The notes: generated from the sequence alone by a model not told the origin. A stretch of DNA of 64,000 bases from a virus (IMGVR_UViG_3300031521_000012:103972-167971); one strand, 5' to 3'; positions 1-8,530 are shown, numbered from the stretch's first letter. Numbers and translations are program-made.

Positions 1-222
1 TCCAATATATGCACAATTGTCTTCAATAAATTCATATACATAAACACATCTAAAAAATTTACTACCGATTGGTCTCATGTGTTGCGATATATCATTCATC
101 CAGCCATTTCTTCTTGCAGCAGCCGTAGCTCCACCAGATTTTTCACTAAACTCCTTCTTTGTTGAATATTTCAATGCTTCATCACGACATCTTTCATATG
201 TCCAATATCCATTAGGCTTCAT
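1..222 (-). CDS. GIY-YIG homing endonuclease, N-terminal part (runs off left edge)
   Basis: Seen: 74 codons from an ATG at 222 stay open to the first base of the window. The first 50 residues hold an aromatic and basic module (YWTYERCRDEALKY, then KSGGATAAARRNGWMNDIS) that commonly precedes or accompanies nuclease domains in phage endonucleases. Residues 62-74 read RCVYVYEFIEDN followed by AYIG, the beginning of a GIY-YIG catalytic domain. The catalytic Arg and Glu would lie beyond the window. The start overlaps the end of the MerR-type gene by 11 nt, so the two are probably translationally coupled. Inference: a free-standing homing endonuclease. The family call is good; the full length is unknown. 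Confidence 0.72.
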   Translation of the reverse strand, partial: MKPNGYWTYERCRDEALKYSTKKEFSEKSGGATAAARRNGWMNDISQHMRPIGSKFFRCVYVYEFIEDNCAYIG

Positions 223-391
223 ACTTTTTTGAATTAACATTATAAAAGTTATTAATATAATTCAAATCATATCGTCTATGACCATTAGGTGTATATACTG
301 GAGTGATTTTTCCCTCTTTCTCCCATAATCTCAATGTCTTCTGAGTTACACCTAAAATTTGACTTGCTGTACTAATCGAAATTAATTTCAT
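212..391 (-). CDS. Small MerR-type helix-turn-helix protein (59 aa)
   Basis: Seen: 59 residues beginning MKLISISTASQILGV, with a recognition segment TLRLWEKEGKITP and the wing sequence TPNGHRRYD. This is the MerR/excisionase-type DNA-binding domain that also forms the N-terminus of IS607-type serine recombinases. Here nothing follows the domain. The promoter-like motif GTATTTATATA lies 11 nt upstream of the ATG, and a 12-bp direct repeat lies just beyond it. The 3' end overlaps the GIY-YIG gene start. It could regulate its own operon or the adjacent endonuclease, or be a remnant of a recombinase. The fold is clear; the role is inferred. Confidence 0.75.
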   Translation of the reverse strand: MKLISISTASQILGVTQKTLRLWEKEGKITPVYTPNGHRRYDLNYINNFYNVNSKKYEA

Positions 392-402
392 TTGTGATAT
401 TT

Positions 403-413
403 TATATAAATAC
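403..413 (-). promoter_or_regulatory. Phage promoter-like motif GTATTTATATA
   Basis: One member of the recurrent GTATTTATDAT motif set, 11 nt before the ATG of the MerR-type gene. Confidence 0.5.
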
Positions 414-445
414 TTAAAATGTTCAGAAAAGTATTAAAATGTTCA
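414..445. repeat. 12-bp direct repeat upstream of the MerR-type gene
   Basis: TTAAAATGTTCA occurs at 414-425 and again at 434-445, exactly 20 bp apart (about two helical turns). It abuts the promoter-like motif at 403-413. It could be an operator, perhaps for the adjacent HTH protein. The repeat is seen; its function is inferred. Confidence 0.5.
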
Positions 446-452
446 TATTTGT

Positions 453-647
453 CTATTTTAAGCTCCACCAACGGTTTTTCTTTAACTCTCTTGCTTTAAC
501 TATTAAATCTTGAAGTTCTTCATAATCAAAATCTTTGATTGTAAAATTTCCATCCATATCAGCTAAATCATTCTTAGCTAACACATCAACTATTTTCAGT
601 GCTTCTTTAAGTAATTTGCCTTTCTCAAAGGCTTCCACATCTTTCAT
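453..647 (-). CDS. Small hypothetical protein, paralogue of its neighbour (64 aa)
   Basis: I do not recognise a family. The protein is acidic and helical: a LLKEALKIVDVLA helix, then an acidic middle, then a basic C-terminus (LIVKARELKKNRWW). The adjacent 60-residue protein at 651-833 shares this plan (LIKEALKIIYEL, then LVRRARILRINKYF), so the two look like a tandem duplication. They are separated by only 3 nt and lie directly downstream of the SbcCD-like gene. No Shine-Dalgarno sequence is seen; AACATATG precedes the start. A small regulatory or host-interaction protein is possible but not shown. Confidence 0.6.
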   Translation of the reverse strand: MKDVEAFEKGKLLKEALKIVDVLAKNDLADMDGNFTIKDFDYEELQDLIVKARELKKNRWWSLK

Positions 648-650
648 ATG

Positions 651-833
651 TTATGTTTTAAAATATTTATTTATTCTTAATATTCTCGCTCTTCTAACCA
701 ACTCAAATAACTTATGTTCATCATGAAGAAAATCTTCATGATCTTCAAAATTATGGTCGCCTAGTTCGTAGATTATCTTTAAAGCTTCTTTTATTAAAGC
801 CATTTTTTCTTCACAAATTTCACCACTTTTCAT
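651..833 (-). CDS. Small hypothetical protein, paralogue of its neighbour (60 aa)
   Basis: Unknown function. An N-terminal helix (ALIKEALKIIYELGD), an acidic His/Asp-rich centre (HNFEDHEDFLHDEHK) and a basic helical end (LVRRARILRINKYFKT) match the layout of the 453-647 protein, so these are paralogues. The gene lies 24 nt downstream of the SbcCD-like gene and 3 nt upstream of its paralogue. The same upstream sequence, TTAAAACATAA, precedes both starts, suggesting that the leader was duplicated with the gene. Confidence 0.6.
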   Translation of the reverse strand: MKSGEICEEKMALIKEALKIIYELGDHNFEDHEDFLHDEHKLFELVRRARILRINKYFKT

Positions 834-857
834 GTTATTATGTTTTAATTATAACTA

Positions 858-3800
858 TTATTCTAATATTACCGATGAAATACCATCGTCATTTAATGTA
901 ACATTTAATAAATAGTCTGGTGATACTTCATGCATCTGTTCTACGATTAAAACTTTTTTCATATTTGCTTTAATGATTTGCAATATCTCAACAAATTCCT
1001 CAATACTATCATCACTTAGCTTGCCCATAACTTCGTCAAGCAAGAATATTGTTGGTTTAGCTTTTATATTTATCTGGTTTAACGAGAATTTCAACACTAC
1101 ACTTGCAAATGTTCTTTCTTTTCCAGAAGCACTAATACAATCAATTATTGCAGTAGGTCTATTGTTATAGACAAGCTTTGGTCTTAGATCGTCAGCATCA
1201 AGCCAAACTTTAAATGGCGCTGATGATAATACTCTTTCTAAAGTAAAATTGATTTTGGGTAATATATAATTACTTAGCATCTGCCTAGGTATACCATCAC
1301 GATGAACACATTTTTTATATAATTCCATAACCTTATCACGATATTCCTGTATCTCAAATTCAGCAAGCAATTCTTCGTTTTCTTTTATCTTTATCTGCTT
1401 ACCACCAATATCAGTTTTCCTAAGATAAACATCTTCTTTGAGTTCAGAATCTTCTGTTTCAAGCTGTTCCAATCTTAGCTTAGCTGCTTTAATTCCTATT
1501 TCAATGGCTTTGTTTTCTTCAATTAGCTTTATGCTATTATCATAATTATTGATTTTCGTTTGTAATGAACCGATAATCAATTCTTCATTAGAGATTTTTA
1601 ATGGAATCTGATCTAACTCATTTTGTAATTCCTTACGCTTTTCAACATCATTTTTTTCATTAGTAAGTTCACCGATCTCTCTTAAAATGTCTTCCATGGC
1701 TAAGGAATCTTTTTCAATTTGTAACCTGATAGCATCAATTGTTGCAATTTCATTAGATATGCTAGTGTCATGTACCAATTTATCAACAGTTTCCTTATCA
1801 TTAATTTTATCACCAATATCAAACATTTCATTTTCAATAGTTTCAATTTCAGCATTAATATGTACTTGATGATCTGCAGATAATAACTGCCCACATGTTG
1901 GGCAAGTCTTGCTATTTTTAAGCTCAAATATTTTATTCTTACATGCTAAACCAGCATTTTTTAATCTGAAAATATCACCATTGATTATTTCAATTTCATG
2001 TTCTTCATTGTGTATGATTTGCTCATGTGATTTAATATCTAACTTGTATTTATATTCGTTTTGTTTGTTGAGTTCCTTTTGATCAATTAACACAGTCAAT
2101 CGCTTTTCATCATATTCTTTCTTTAACGGCAATATACTTTTCAATAAAACGTCATTACGTGCCTTCAGGTCAACGATTGTTTCTTCATGAGTACTTATAT
2201 CCTCTTTAATGTCATCTACGCTTAGATTGTAGATTTCAGGGTCTATGGTGTATAATTTCTTGTTTAAGCCCTCAACATATGTTCTTCCAGTAGCAATTTT
2301 GGTTTGTATATCAATAATCTTAACTGTTTCAATCTCTACAACCTCACTATTAAGTTTAATAATTTCGCTGCGCATTTCTACGTTTTGATTAGTAACATTT
2401 TCAACACGACATGTTACCCTAGATTTACCCATAAGCTTTTTCTGATACGCTTTATAGCCTTCAAGTTTTTTATCAAAAATATCCAAACCGCTATCGAATA
2501 ATATTGAATCAATGAAAACTGCCATATCGTTTGATAATATTTTATTTAAAGTATCTGATGTTGTCATAACAATACGCATGAAATTATCATATGTACCAAT
2601 AATAGATTCAATTCTTTTTTGAGTTTTAATTCTATTATCATCCGTTAATTTATCAATTGAAGTATCATCATTCATTTCATCATCGGGTGATGTAAGCAAA
2701 TAGTAGCCAATACTGGTAGGTGCGCCATTAATGCTCCCATCTTTAGCTCTATTTATTTCAGTTTTCTTCTTGATTCCAAAATATTCTCCGTTGGCTTCGA
2801 TAATAATATATCCCTCACAACTTTTAGCATCGTTTCTATTGTTAACAAAACGAGCATCCCCATACTTCACTCTGTTCTCAGTTTCAAGTGTTTTGCCAAA
2901 TAAGACGTATGTCATCAGTTTCATAATGGTTGTTTTTCCAGCTGTATTGACTCCTGTTATTTGAAACAGTCCATCCATATCTCTCCAATCAATGTCTAAT
3001 TGTTCATATGACATGAAATTTTTGCCACCAAATTTAACAACATTCCATTCGACACTCGTATCATCAGCAGTATCAATTTCCTTTAAAATCTCTTCATCTA
3101 ATGCAATAACATCGTCAATTACCTTTTCATCAATACCTATTTTAATCAGATATTCCTTAAATATTTCATGCTGAACGGTTTGATTGGCTACATTATCTAG
3201 TGTTACGTTTTCATTTACATCAATTTTATCTGTTTCAATGAATTCATTTTTATGCGAAATGGTTGTATTCTGATATTTAGATTTTATATATTCGGCTAAC
3301 CTTCTCTCGTTATTCCTACATCTTGACGATGGCAGCGTGTTCCAAATAATTCTAATCTTCATGTACTTTGTTGGGTCTGGAATATCAAAATCCAAATCAT
3401 CAAAATCGGTATATGTTGTAATTTTTACATTTTTAAGCGAATAGTCATTTTCAACAGATATTTCTTTAGCTTTTTTAGTGCTGACATTCCATAAAAGATA
3501 ACCATGAAAATTATCATCGCCTTCATCAAATCTTTGAGCGATAAGACTACTCGAATATGCCTTGGTCTTAGCTTTATCTAAGTATTGCTGCTTATGTATA
3601 TCACCAAACATACTCATATCGCCCTTAAAATCAGTCGATTTATAGAATGCTTTGCTTTTAACTTCAATACCCGATGGCATTTTGCTGCCGTTTATTTGAT
3701 CGTGAAATAAATCAATTGCGGTATATTGACTAGATGTTTCTCTTAGCTTTTCGTATATTTTTCCTTCCTTAGTTTTCCAAGGATTATTTTTATCTTCACC

Positions 3801-4187
3801 ATGATGCCAAACCATCCATGCTACATTTTCATCATAGAAAACATCTGTCTTATCATAATAAACGACATTGGGATTATTTAATGTATCAACAATTGCCTTA
3901 ACGCTATCAACTCTATTCGATGCTTTTTTACGATAATCATGATTACCACGTGTAATACGAACAGGCGCTATCTTGCTTAGATCATTAAGTAATTTAGATG
4001 CCATTATTAATTGTTCACCCTGTAAATCAAGATTATCATGAACTAAATCGCCTACTATTACAATTCTATCTGGTTTTTCAGCAGTAAGTGATTTAATTAA
4101 ATTATCGAATACTCCATCATATTCATCATTTCTTGTGGGTATCTTTCTAATATGAACATCGGCAATCTGTGCTATATTTTCAATCAT
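858..4187 (-). CDS. Fused SbcD-SbcC (Mre11-Rad50, T4 gp47-gp46) recombination nuclease/ATPase
   Basis: Seen: residues 1 to about 360 carry the Mre11/SbcD phosphoesterase motifs in order: DVHIRK near 10, GDLVHDN near 47, RGNHDY near 80, WHHGED near 129 and GDIHK near 196. Residues from about 385 to 1109 form an SbcC/Rad50 ATPase with Walker A GVNTAGKTT near 411, long coiled coils, a zinc hook CPTC near 762, a signature-like SASGKERT segment and Walker B FLLDEVMG near 1049. In T4 and most bacteria these are two adjacent genes. One uninterrupted 1109-codon frame joins them here. Known role of the family: processing DNA ends for recombination-dependent replication and host DNA breakdown. The neighbouring sigma and primase genes fit a T4-like DNA-metabolism block. 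Confidence 0.95.
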   Translation of the reverse strand: MIENIAQIADVHIRKIPTRNDEYDGVFDNLIKSLTAEKPDRIVIVGDLVHDNLDLQGEQLIMASKLLNDLSKIAPVRITRGNHDYRKKASNRVDSVKAIVDTLNNPNVVYYDKTDVFYDENVAWMVWHHGEDKNNPWKTKEGKIYEKLRETSSQYTAIDLFHDQINGSKMPSGIEVKSKAFYKSTDFKGDMSMFGDIHKQQYLDKAKTKAYSSSLIAQRFDEGDDNFHGYLLWNVSTKKAKEISVENDYSLKNVKITTYTDFDDLDFDIPDPTKYMKIRIIWNTLPSSRCRNNERRLAEYIKSKYQNTTISHKNEFIETDKIDVNENVTLDNVANQTVQHEIFKEYLIKIGIDEKVIDDVIALDEEILKEIDTADDTSVEWNVVKFGGKNFMSYEQLDIDWRDMDGLFQITGVNTAGKTTIMKLMTYVLFGKTLETENRVKYGDARFVNNRNDAKSCEGYIIIEANGEYFGIKKKTEINRAKDGSINGAPTSIGYYLLTSPDDEMNDDTSIDKLTDDNRIKTQKRIESIIGTYDNFMRIVMTTSDTLNKILSNDMAVFIDSILFDSGLDIFDKKLEGYKAYQKKLMGKSRVTCRVENVTNQNVEMRSEIIKLNSEVVEIETVKIIDIQTKIATGRTYVEGLNKKLYTIDPEIYNLSVDDIKEDISTHEETIVDLKARNDVLLKSILPLKKEYDEKRLTVLIDQKELNKQNEYKYKLDIKSHEQIIHNEEHEIEIINGDIFRLKNAGLACKNKIFELKNSKTCPTCGQLLSADHQVHINAEIETIENEMFDIGDKINDKETVDKLVHDTSISNEIATIDAIRLQIEKDSLAMEDILREIGELTNEKNDVEKRKELQNELDQIPLKISNEELIIGSLQTKINNYDNSIKLIEENKAIEIGIKAAKLRLEQLETEDSELKEDVYLRKTDIGGKQIKIKENEELLAEFEIQEYRDKVMELYKKCVHRDGIPRQMLSNYILPKINFTLERVLSSAPFKVWLDADDLRPKLVYNNRPTAIIDCISASGKERTFASVVLKFSLNQINIKAKPTIFLLDEVMGKLSDDSIEEFVEILQIIKANMKKVLIVEQMHEVSPDYLLNVTLNDDGISSVILE

Positions 4188-4208
4188 ATTTGAATATATT
4201 AATAAAGA

Positions 4209-4829
4209 TTATTCATCAATTATTTCCGATAAATTTTTCTTTAGTTTAGTCTTAATGTAATTTACTTTATTACTAACAGTACTACTGGTTAAATTAAATT
4301 CCTTTCCGATTTCGCAATAATTATATCCTTGCATATATTTCATGTTTAATAAAGTGTAATCTGTTGGTGATAATTGAGTGGTTATATAATTTATTGAGTC
4401 GCAATTTTCAAAACATGTATTACTTGAAGAGTATTGAATATTTCCAGAACACGTACAATTAGACGTGAATGTGAATGGACTATTGCCACTAGTACTAGTT
4501 GAGTTAATTTCAGACCAATCAATAGATATTGTATTTGTAGATGTTAACTTCATTGAGTTACAACGCCATTTATCAATCATATAGTTTTTGGCTATGGTTA
4601 ACACCCATGAATTGAATTGAGCTATCGAGCTATTGAATGTTTTGATATTCAAAAATATTTTAATCATAATTTCTGACACATCATCTTCAATATCACAGCC
4701 TGATTTATATTTATTTTTTATGAAAGATTCTATAACCTTTCTATATTTATTATATAATTTTTCTTCGGCAATACCATCCCCATTTAATATATCATTAATG
4801 AGAATTAAATCTTCCTGATCTTTTAGCAT
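4209..4829 (-). CDS. ECF-like RNA polymerase sigma factor (206 aa)
   Basis: Seen: a sigma region 2-type segment at residues about 20-90 (LYNKYRKVIESFI, IEDDVSEIMIKIFLNI, FNSWVLTIAKNYMIDKWR) and a region 4-type HTH at about 155-200 (TDYTLLNMKYMQGYNYCEIGKEF, then STVSNKVNYIKTKLKKN). These are joined by about 60 residues rich in Ser, Thr, Asn and Cys, an unusual linker. T4 encodes a small late sigma factor, gp55, close to genes 46 and 47. The same neighbourhood here suggests this protein directs host RNA polymerase to phage-specific promoters. The GTATTTATDAT motif scattered through the window is the obvious candidate target (inference). Sigma identity is fairly secure; the late role is not proven. 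Confidence 0.85.
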   Translation of the reverse strand: MLKDQEDLILINDILNGDGIAEEKLYNKYRKVIESFIKNKYKSGCDIEDDVSEIMIKIFLNIKTFNSSIAQFNSWVLTIAKNYMIDKWRCNSMKLTSTNTISIDWSEINSTSTSGNSPFTFTSNCTCSGNIQYSSSNTCFENCDSINYITTQLSPTDYTLLNMKYMQGYNYCEIGKEFNLTSSTVSNKVNYIKTKLKKNLSEIIDE

Positions 4830-4858
4830 CTATCATAATTCATAATATTAAGTTATTT

Positions 4859-5920
4859 TTAAAATTTACTAGTTCCACTATATCTATAGTAAGCATTTTT
4901 TTCATATTTACTATTGAAATCATTCTTAATCGTTTTTTTATCAAAATAGTCCATATCGTTCAATTTCCTTGCACCATATAAACGTTTAATTACTTCATCC
5001 TCACCTAAAAACTTACGTATTTCATCAACATCATATTCACCAGTTAAATTAACGACTAATATCTTATTCGTTTCATCGTCATAGATTAATTTTAAAATAT
5101 CATATAAATTCATTTCATTAGTCCATGCATCAGGGTCTAATATTATTATTATTTTAGGCTGATACTCTTTTAATCTTAAATACAGCAGTTTAGATATTGT
5201 TTTACCTAATAACGGTATTGAATTAGGTACTGAAAACATATCAAATACACCCTCAACTAAAAAAACAGGCGAATCCCAATCAATAAATCCCTCATTAAAT
5301 ATTAAAGCATCCTTATCCGATTGTGGATTATCATATTTTCTTTTTTTAACTCTAGGATCGTATGTTCTTGAAACAAAATAATTTACTTCACCATATACAT
5401 CATATGACGGTATAATTATTCGTTTAGAGTATTTTCCTTCAATACAAAAACCAAGCCGATATCTTAGTATTGTTTTTTTCGTTAATTTTCGCTCAGTTAT
5501 TAAATAATTATATGCTTCGAAATGCTCAGGATTCTTTAAATCAATATCGGAAAACAGTATTGTTTCTTTAGGCAATCCAATTCTTGCGTATTCTGCTTCC
5601 TCATATTCCTTATCTTCGTCATCCTCGAAATCAGTAAGTCCTTTATATGATTTATACAATTCATAATCACTCGCTGAACCATATTTTTTTATTAATCTGT
5701 CTAACGAGCCAGCAAACTTAGGTTCACATTTCCAGCAATGAAAGACTTTTCTACCATTAGCCGTTGAGATTTCTAGGTTGAACTTTCCATCTGGTTGTGA
5801 CAAACCTTCTCTCTGAGCACACATCGGACAGCAAACGCTTAGCTGACTGCTAACATTTAACCCTCTAACATCCTGAAAGATGTTAAATATAATTCCATGT
5901 AGCTCCTGTCCTTGTACCAT
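4859..5920 (-). CDS. DNA primase, CHC2-type zinc finger plus Toprim
   Basis: Seen: an N-terminal zinc-binding motif (CCPMC, then FHCWKC about 35 residues later), a central primase region, and a Toprim domain with VFLVEGVFDMFS and IIIILDPDAW (acidic catalytic residues). At about 353 residues it is close in size to T4 gp61. Role: synthesis of RNA primers for lagging-strand replication. Start choice: the frame extends upstream to a TTG at 5947, but that codon lies inside the -7 element of a host-type promoter (5945-5976). The ATG at 5920 (MVQGQEL) is therefore the likely start, leaving a leader of roughly 20 nt. A terminator-like hairpin overlaps the promoter. Confidence 0.9.
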   Translation of the reverse strand: MVQGQELHGIIFNIFQDVRGLNVSSQLSVCCPMCAQREGLSQPDGKFNLEISTANGRKVFHCWKCEPKFAGSLDRLIKKYGSASDYELYKSYKGLTDFEDDEDKEYEEAEYARIGLPKETILFSDIDLKNPEHFEAYNYLITERKLTKKTILRYRLGFCIEGKYSKRIIIPSYDVYGEVNYFVSRTYDPRVKKRKYDNPQSDKDALIFNEGFIDWDSPVFLVEGVFDMFSVPNSIPLLGKTISKLLYLRLKEYQPKIIIILDPDAWTNEMNLYDILKLIYDDETNKILVVNLTGEYDVDEIRKFLGEDEVIKRLYGARKLNDMDYFDKKTIKNDFNSKYEKNAYYRYSGTSKF

Positions 5921-5944
5921 AATGTTTAATTGATAATAATGTAG

Positions 5945-5976
5945 CAAATATAAACAACAATTCCCTTAAAAGCAAA
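5945..5976 (-). promoter_or_regulatory. Host-type (Bacteroidota) promoter for primase
   Basis: On the minus strand TTTG (5976-5973), a 20-nt spacer, then TATATTTG (5952-5945), matching the Bacteroidota vegetative sigma consensus TTTG / TAnnTTTG. The expected transcript start is near 5940, about 20 nt before the ATG at 5920. Confidence 0.65.
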
Positions 5977-5991
5977 GGTTTTTAAGGGAAT
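5960..5991 (-). terminator. Hairpin terminator after the 180-aa gene
   Basis: Arms 5960-5971 and 5980-5991 are perfectly complementary (12 bp), with an 8-nt loop and a T-rich stretch downstream on the minus strand. It overlaps the -33 element of the primase promoter. Confidence 0.65.
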
Positions 5992-6015
5992 CATTCAAAT
6001 TAATATGTATTAAAA

Positions 6016-6558
6016 CTAGAACCTTCTATAATTTTCAGTAAATGGAAATAATGAAATCATTTGTTTTAACAAGTATTCGATTTGTGCTTCTCTCCACGCA
6101 GTTCTCTCAGGATTATTACCAATAAAATTATTTTGTAATTCATGAAACATAATCAACACGTTTTGCTTTGTTGTTTCATTTAACATACTTGAATCTTGAT
6201 TGTGATATTGATCGAAAATACGCGTATAATCATCCCTAGATTGTGCTAGTTCACCTCTCAATTGTTCAGTTTCCTCTGATAGTGCAGCTACCTGTTCTTG
6301 AAGCCATTCGATACCTGTAACATCTTTAGTATTATCAGGTTCGTTTATTGCTACTACACTAGCTCCACCATTATTAAGAGTTAATGCAGTATCTACATCT
6401 TGAAGCAATTCTTCGACCTTTTGTTTAGCCTTTAAATCTCTTTCTTCTTCAGGTGTTAAAGACTTTTCAACAACAACTATCTTTTTTGGCTCACTTGTCT
6501 TTTTATTAATAGCTGGAGTGGGATTACTTTTTGCTAAATTTACTAAACTTTTTTTCAT
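6016..6558 (-). CDS. Hypothetical coiled-coil protein (180 aa)
   Basis: No family recognised. The first ~50 residues are basic and low in complexity (KKTSEPKKIVVVEKS), probably disordered. A helical Glu/Gln-rich segment at about 80-115 (WLQEQVAALSEETEQLRGELAQSRDD) predicts a coiled coil. The C-terminus is a compact helical region (MFHELQNNFI ... EYLLKQMISLFPF). The gene starts 3 nt after the metallophosphoesterase stop, so the two are co-transcribed and perhaps functionally linked. A terminator follows its stop codon. The coiled coil suggests self-association or a partner of the upstream enzyme. Confidence 0.65.
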   Translation of the reverse strand: MKKSLVNLAKSNPTPAINKKTSEPKKIVVVEKSLTPEEERDLKAKQKVEELLQDVDTALTLNNGGASVVAINEPDNTKDVTGIEWLQEQVAALSEETEQLRGELAQSRDDYTRIFDQYHNQDSSMLNETTKQNVLIMFHELQNNFIGNNPERTAWREAQIEYLLKQMISLFPFTENYRRF

Positions 6559-6561
6559 ATT

Positions 6562-8145
6562 TTATTCAATTATTAAATTTGCGTTTAAATGAGCAATTAA
6601 GCCAGTCTTATCATTCCAAATAAATGCTTCACCAGCCTTAATAGAACCCGTGAAACCCTTAGAAAAATGCCACGAATCAGTCCCACTAAGACTTGACAAA
6701 TATCTTACAGTAACACCTAAATCTTCATTAGTCATTCTTTTATTATCTAAAGCTATAATCTTTACATCTCTTTTTCGATGAATATGTCCTACGTGAAACT
6801 CATGATATGTTGTTTCACTCCACATTGGTTTTGATTCAATGTCTGATGCCATTAGCATCGGTAAGCTATTTTCCTTTTCTTCGCTACCATGAGTAAAACC
6901 TAATAAGACTTCACCAAATCGATAATATTTTCTTGGTGATGCGCCATTATTGATATTTACCATATGATCATCATTAAACCAAGCTACGAGGAATTCTCCC
7001 ATATAATAGCTACGTTCAAAGTCATGATTCCCCGGGATTACCACAACATCGACTCGTCTACCCGTTTGTTTCAACATATTAATTGCATCCACAAGCAATC
7101 TTGTCCCAATCTGGAATGTTTTCTGCCAGCGTACATCTTCATCTTGTAATGTGCCCTTAGTGGTTGTATTAAATATAGTATCACTATTAAAAAAGTCATT
7201 TCCAACAGGAAATAATATTCGAGAATATTCAAACCCTTTGACTCTATTAATTAATGTTACTATTGTATTTAAAAACCTTTCACTTGCAATTTTAATATCA
7301 TAATTTTCACCAGTTTCTTTATTCCAACAAAGTTTTCCGAGGTGTAAATCATTGAGTGCTAGCTCAAAGAGATTATTCTCATTTTTAATAAGTTCAGCTG
7401 GCTGCAAACAATTAAGAACAGGTGGTTCATAATTAGATACCATATCTTTAAATATTTCACCAAGTATTTGTTCCTTTACTATACTACAATCTCTTTCAAG
7501 ACGTGCTTTCACCTGAAAATTCTGAATTGTTTGTGGAGTATCTCTTTTCCAGCTTGTTACATCCCATTTATTGACTGTATAATCTTTTACATGCCAAATT
7601 TTCTGATCTACATCAGCAGCAATTAACAGCTGTTCTAGGGTTTTAATGTGATCTGCAGGGTAACTTGAATCTGACTTCCACTCAACAGTTGCTTCGTTTC
7701 CACTAGCACTATATTCTATATTTCCCTGCATCGGTGAAGCAACGAAGTCCTTTTTTCCGCTATCATATGCATAAACTTGATTTGGTTCATGTGATATTGC
7801 GGTCATTAATGGATAGTTGCCAAATTGTGTTTGAGTACAAACGCCTGATACAGCGTTCATAGCCCTATTACCGATTTTATCTATTTTTTTACTGGTTTCA
7901 ATGTCATCTACCTTAGATGAACCAGCTTTATAATGCATTAGATATCTCCGATATGCAGCATTGAATAACGTAAATAATTCGTCATCAAGTGTATCATTAT
8001 CAAATTTTTCATAAACCAATGCTTTGATGTTTTTAATATAGGTGTCTGCAAATCCACATTTTACTGATGCTTCTTTTACTGAAATATTATTATCTACAGC
8101 ATAATTCATTACACTAACAGCACTTAAAATTCTTTCTTTTTTCAT
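6562..8145 (-). CDS. Calcineurin-like metallophosphoesterase with N-terminal HTH-like region
   Basis: Seen: residues about 1-45 resemble a helix-turn-helix (NNISVKEASVKCGFADTYIKNIKALV). A middle region of unknown role follows, ending with a conserved-looking WHVKDYTVNKWDVTSW segment. From about 260 the metallophosphoesterase motifs appear in order: NDLHLGK, VGNDFFNSD, IPGNHDFE, FTHGSEE and GHIHRKRD. The metal ligands are all present, so the enzyme should be active. It may act on DNA ends or a nucleotide; the substrate cannot be read from sequence. Its place upstream of primase and a host-type promoter suggest early expression and a DNA-metabolism role. Confidence 0.88.
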   Translation of the reverse strand: MKKERILSAVSVMNYAVDNNISVKEASVKCGFADTYIKNIKALVYEKFDNDTLDDELFTLFNAAYRRYLMHYKAGSSKVDDIETSKKIDKIGNRAMNAVSGVCTQTQFGNYPLMTAISHEPNQVYAYDSGKKDFVASPMQGNIEYSASGNEATVEWKSDSSYPADHIKTLEQLLIAADVDQKIWHVKDYTVNKWDVTSWKRDTPQTIQNFQVKARLERDCSIVKEQILGEIFKDMVSNYEPPVLNCLQPAELIKNENNLFELALNDLHLGKLCWNKETGENYDIKIASERFLNTIVTLINRVKGFEYSRILFPVGNDFFNSDTIFNTTTKGTLQDEDVRWQKTFQIGTRLLVDAINMLKQTGRRVDVVVIPGNHDFERSYYMGEFLVAWFNDDHMVNINNGASPRKYYRFGEVLLGFTHGSEEKENSLPMLMASDIESKPMWSETTYHEFHVGHIHRKRDVKIIALDNKRMTNEDLGVTVRYLSSLSGTDSWHFSKGFTGSIKAGEAFIWNDKTGLIAHLNANLIIE

Positions 8146-8184
8146 ATTTAAATATTTGTTAAAATATAGTTATATAATTTTTGC

Positions 8185-8216
8185 CAAACTTACAACAAAA
8201 GCATTAAACGTGCAAG
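8185..8216 (-). promoter_or_regulatory. Possible host-type promoter for the metallophosphoesterase
   Basis: On the minus strand CTTG (8216-8213), a 20-nt spacer, then TAAGTTTG (8192-8185). The -7 element fits TAnnTTTG exactly; the -33 element has one mismatch. The leader to the ATG at 8145 would be about 35 nt. Confidence 0.45.
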
Positions 8217-8221
8217 TGTTT

Positions 8222-8530
8222 TCAAATAAATATATTACCATTACTTTTCATAAAGATAATATTTTTCTCAATTTCAATACACTCTCCAATAAATGATAGT
8301 TCATGACTTACAGACATATCGAACCATTCCCTTTCTTTTCTCAAATGTGAATACCTATTCTGTAATGATTTTTCAATTTGATATGCATATTCAGATTTAT
8401 AAACTTCAATAAGTTTTAACTTAGAAGGATTACCTGTACTTAATTCGTTTATTCGTTTTTGAGGATGCTTAGAAACACCTACTTTATAGTAGCTGTTTTC
8501 TAATGATTGTATTAAATAAATATAATTCAT
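8222..8530 (-). CDS. Small GIY-YIG/T5orf172-type nuclease (102 aa)
   Basis: Seen: MNYIYLIQS at the N-terminus (the first GIY-like strand), YYKVGVSKHPQKRINEL (the YIG-like strand plus the catalytic Arg helix), and EKSLQNRYSHLRKEREWFDM near residue 70, matching the MUG113/T5orf172 subfamily ending in a G/R-EWF motif. The domain fills the whole protein, so it is a stand-alone nuclease. It lies between the metallophosphoesterase and two structural paralogues, a common place for a phage mobile nuclease. It could also be a domesticated repair nuclease. Confidence 0.75.
   Translation of the reverse strand: MNYIYLIQSLENSYYKVGVSKHPQKRINELSTGNPSKLKLIEVYKSEYAYQIEKSLQNRYSHLRKEREWFDMSVSHELSFIGECIEIEKNIIFMKSNGNIFI

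Noticed and set aside
5921-5947. TTG start extending the primase by nine residues
   Set aside because: The TTG lies inside the predicted -7 promoter element, upstream of the expected transcript start.
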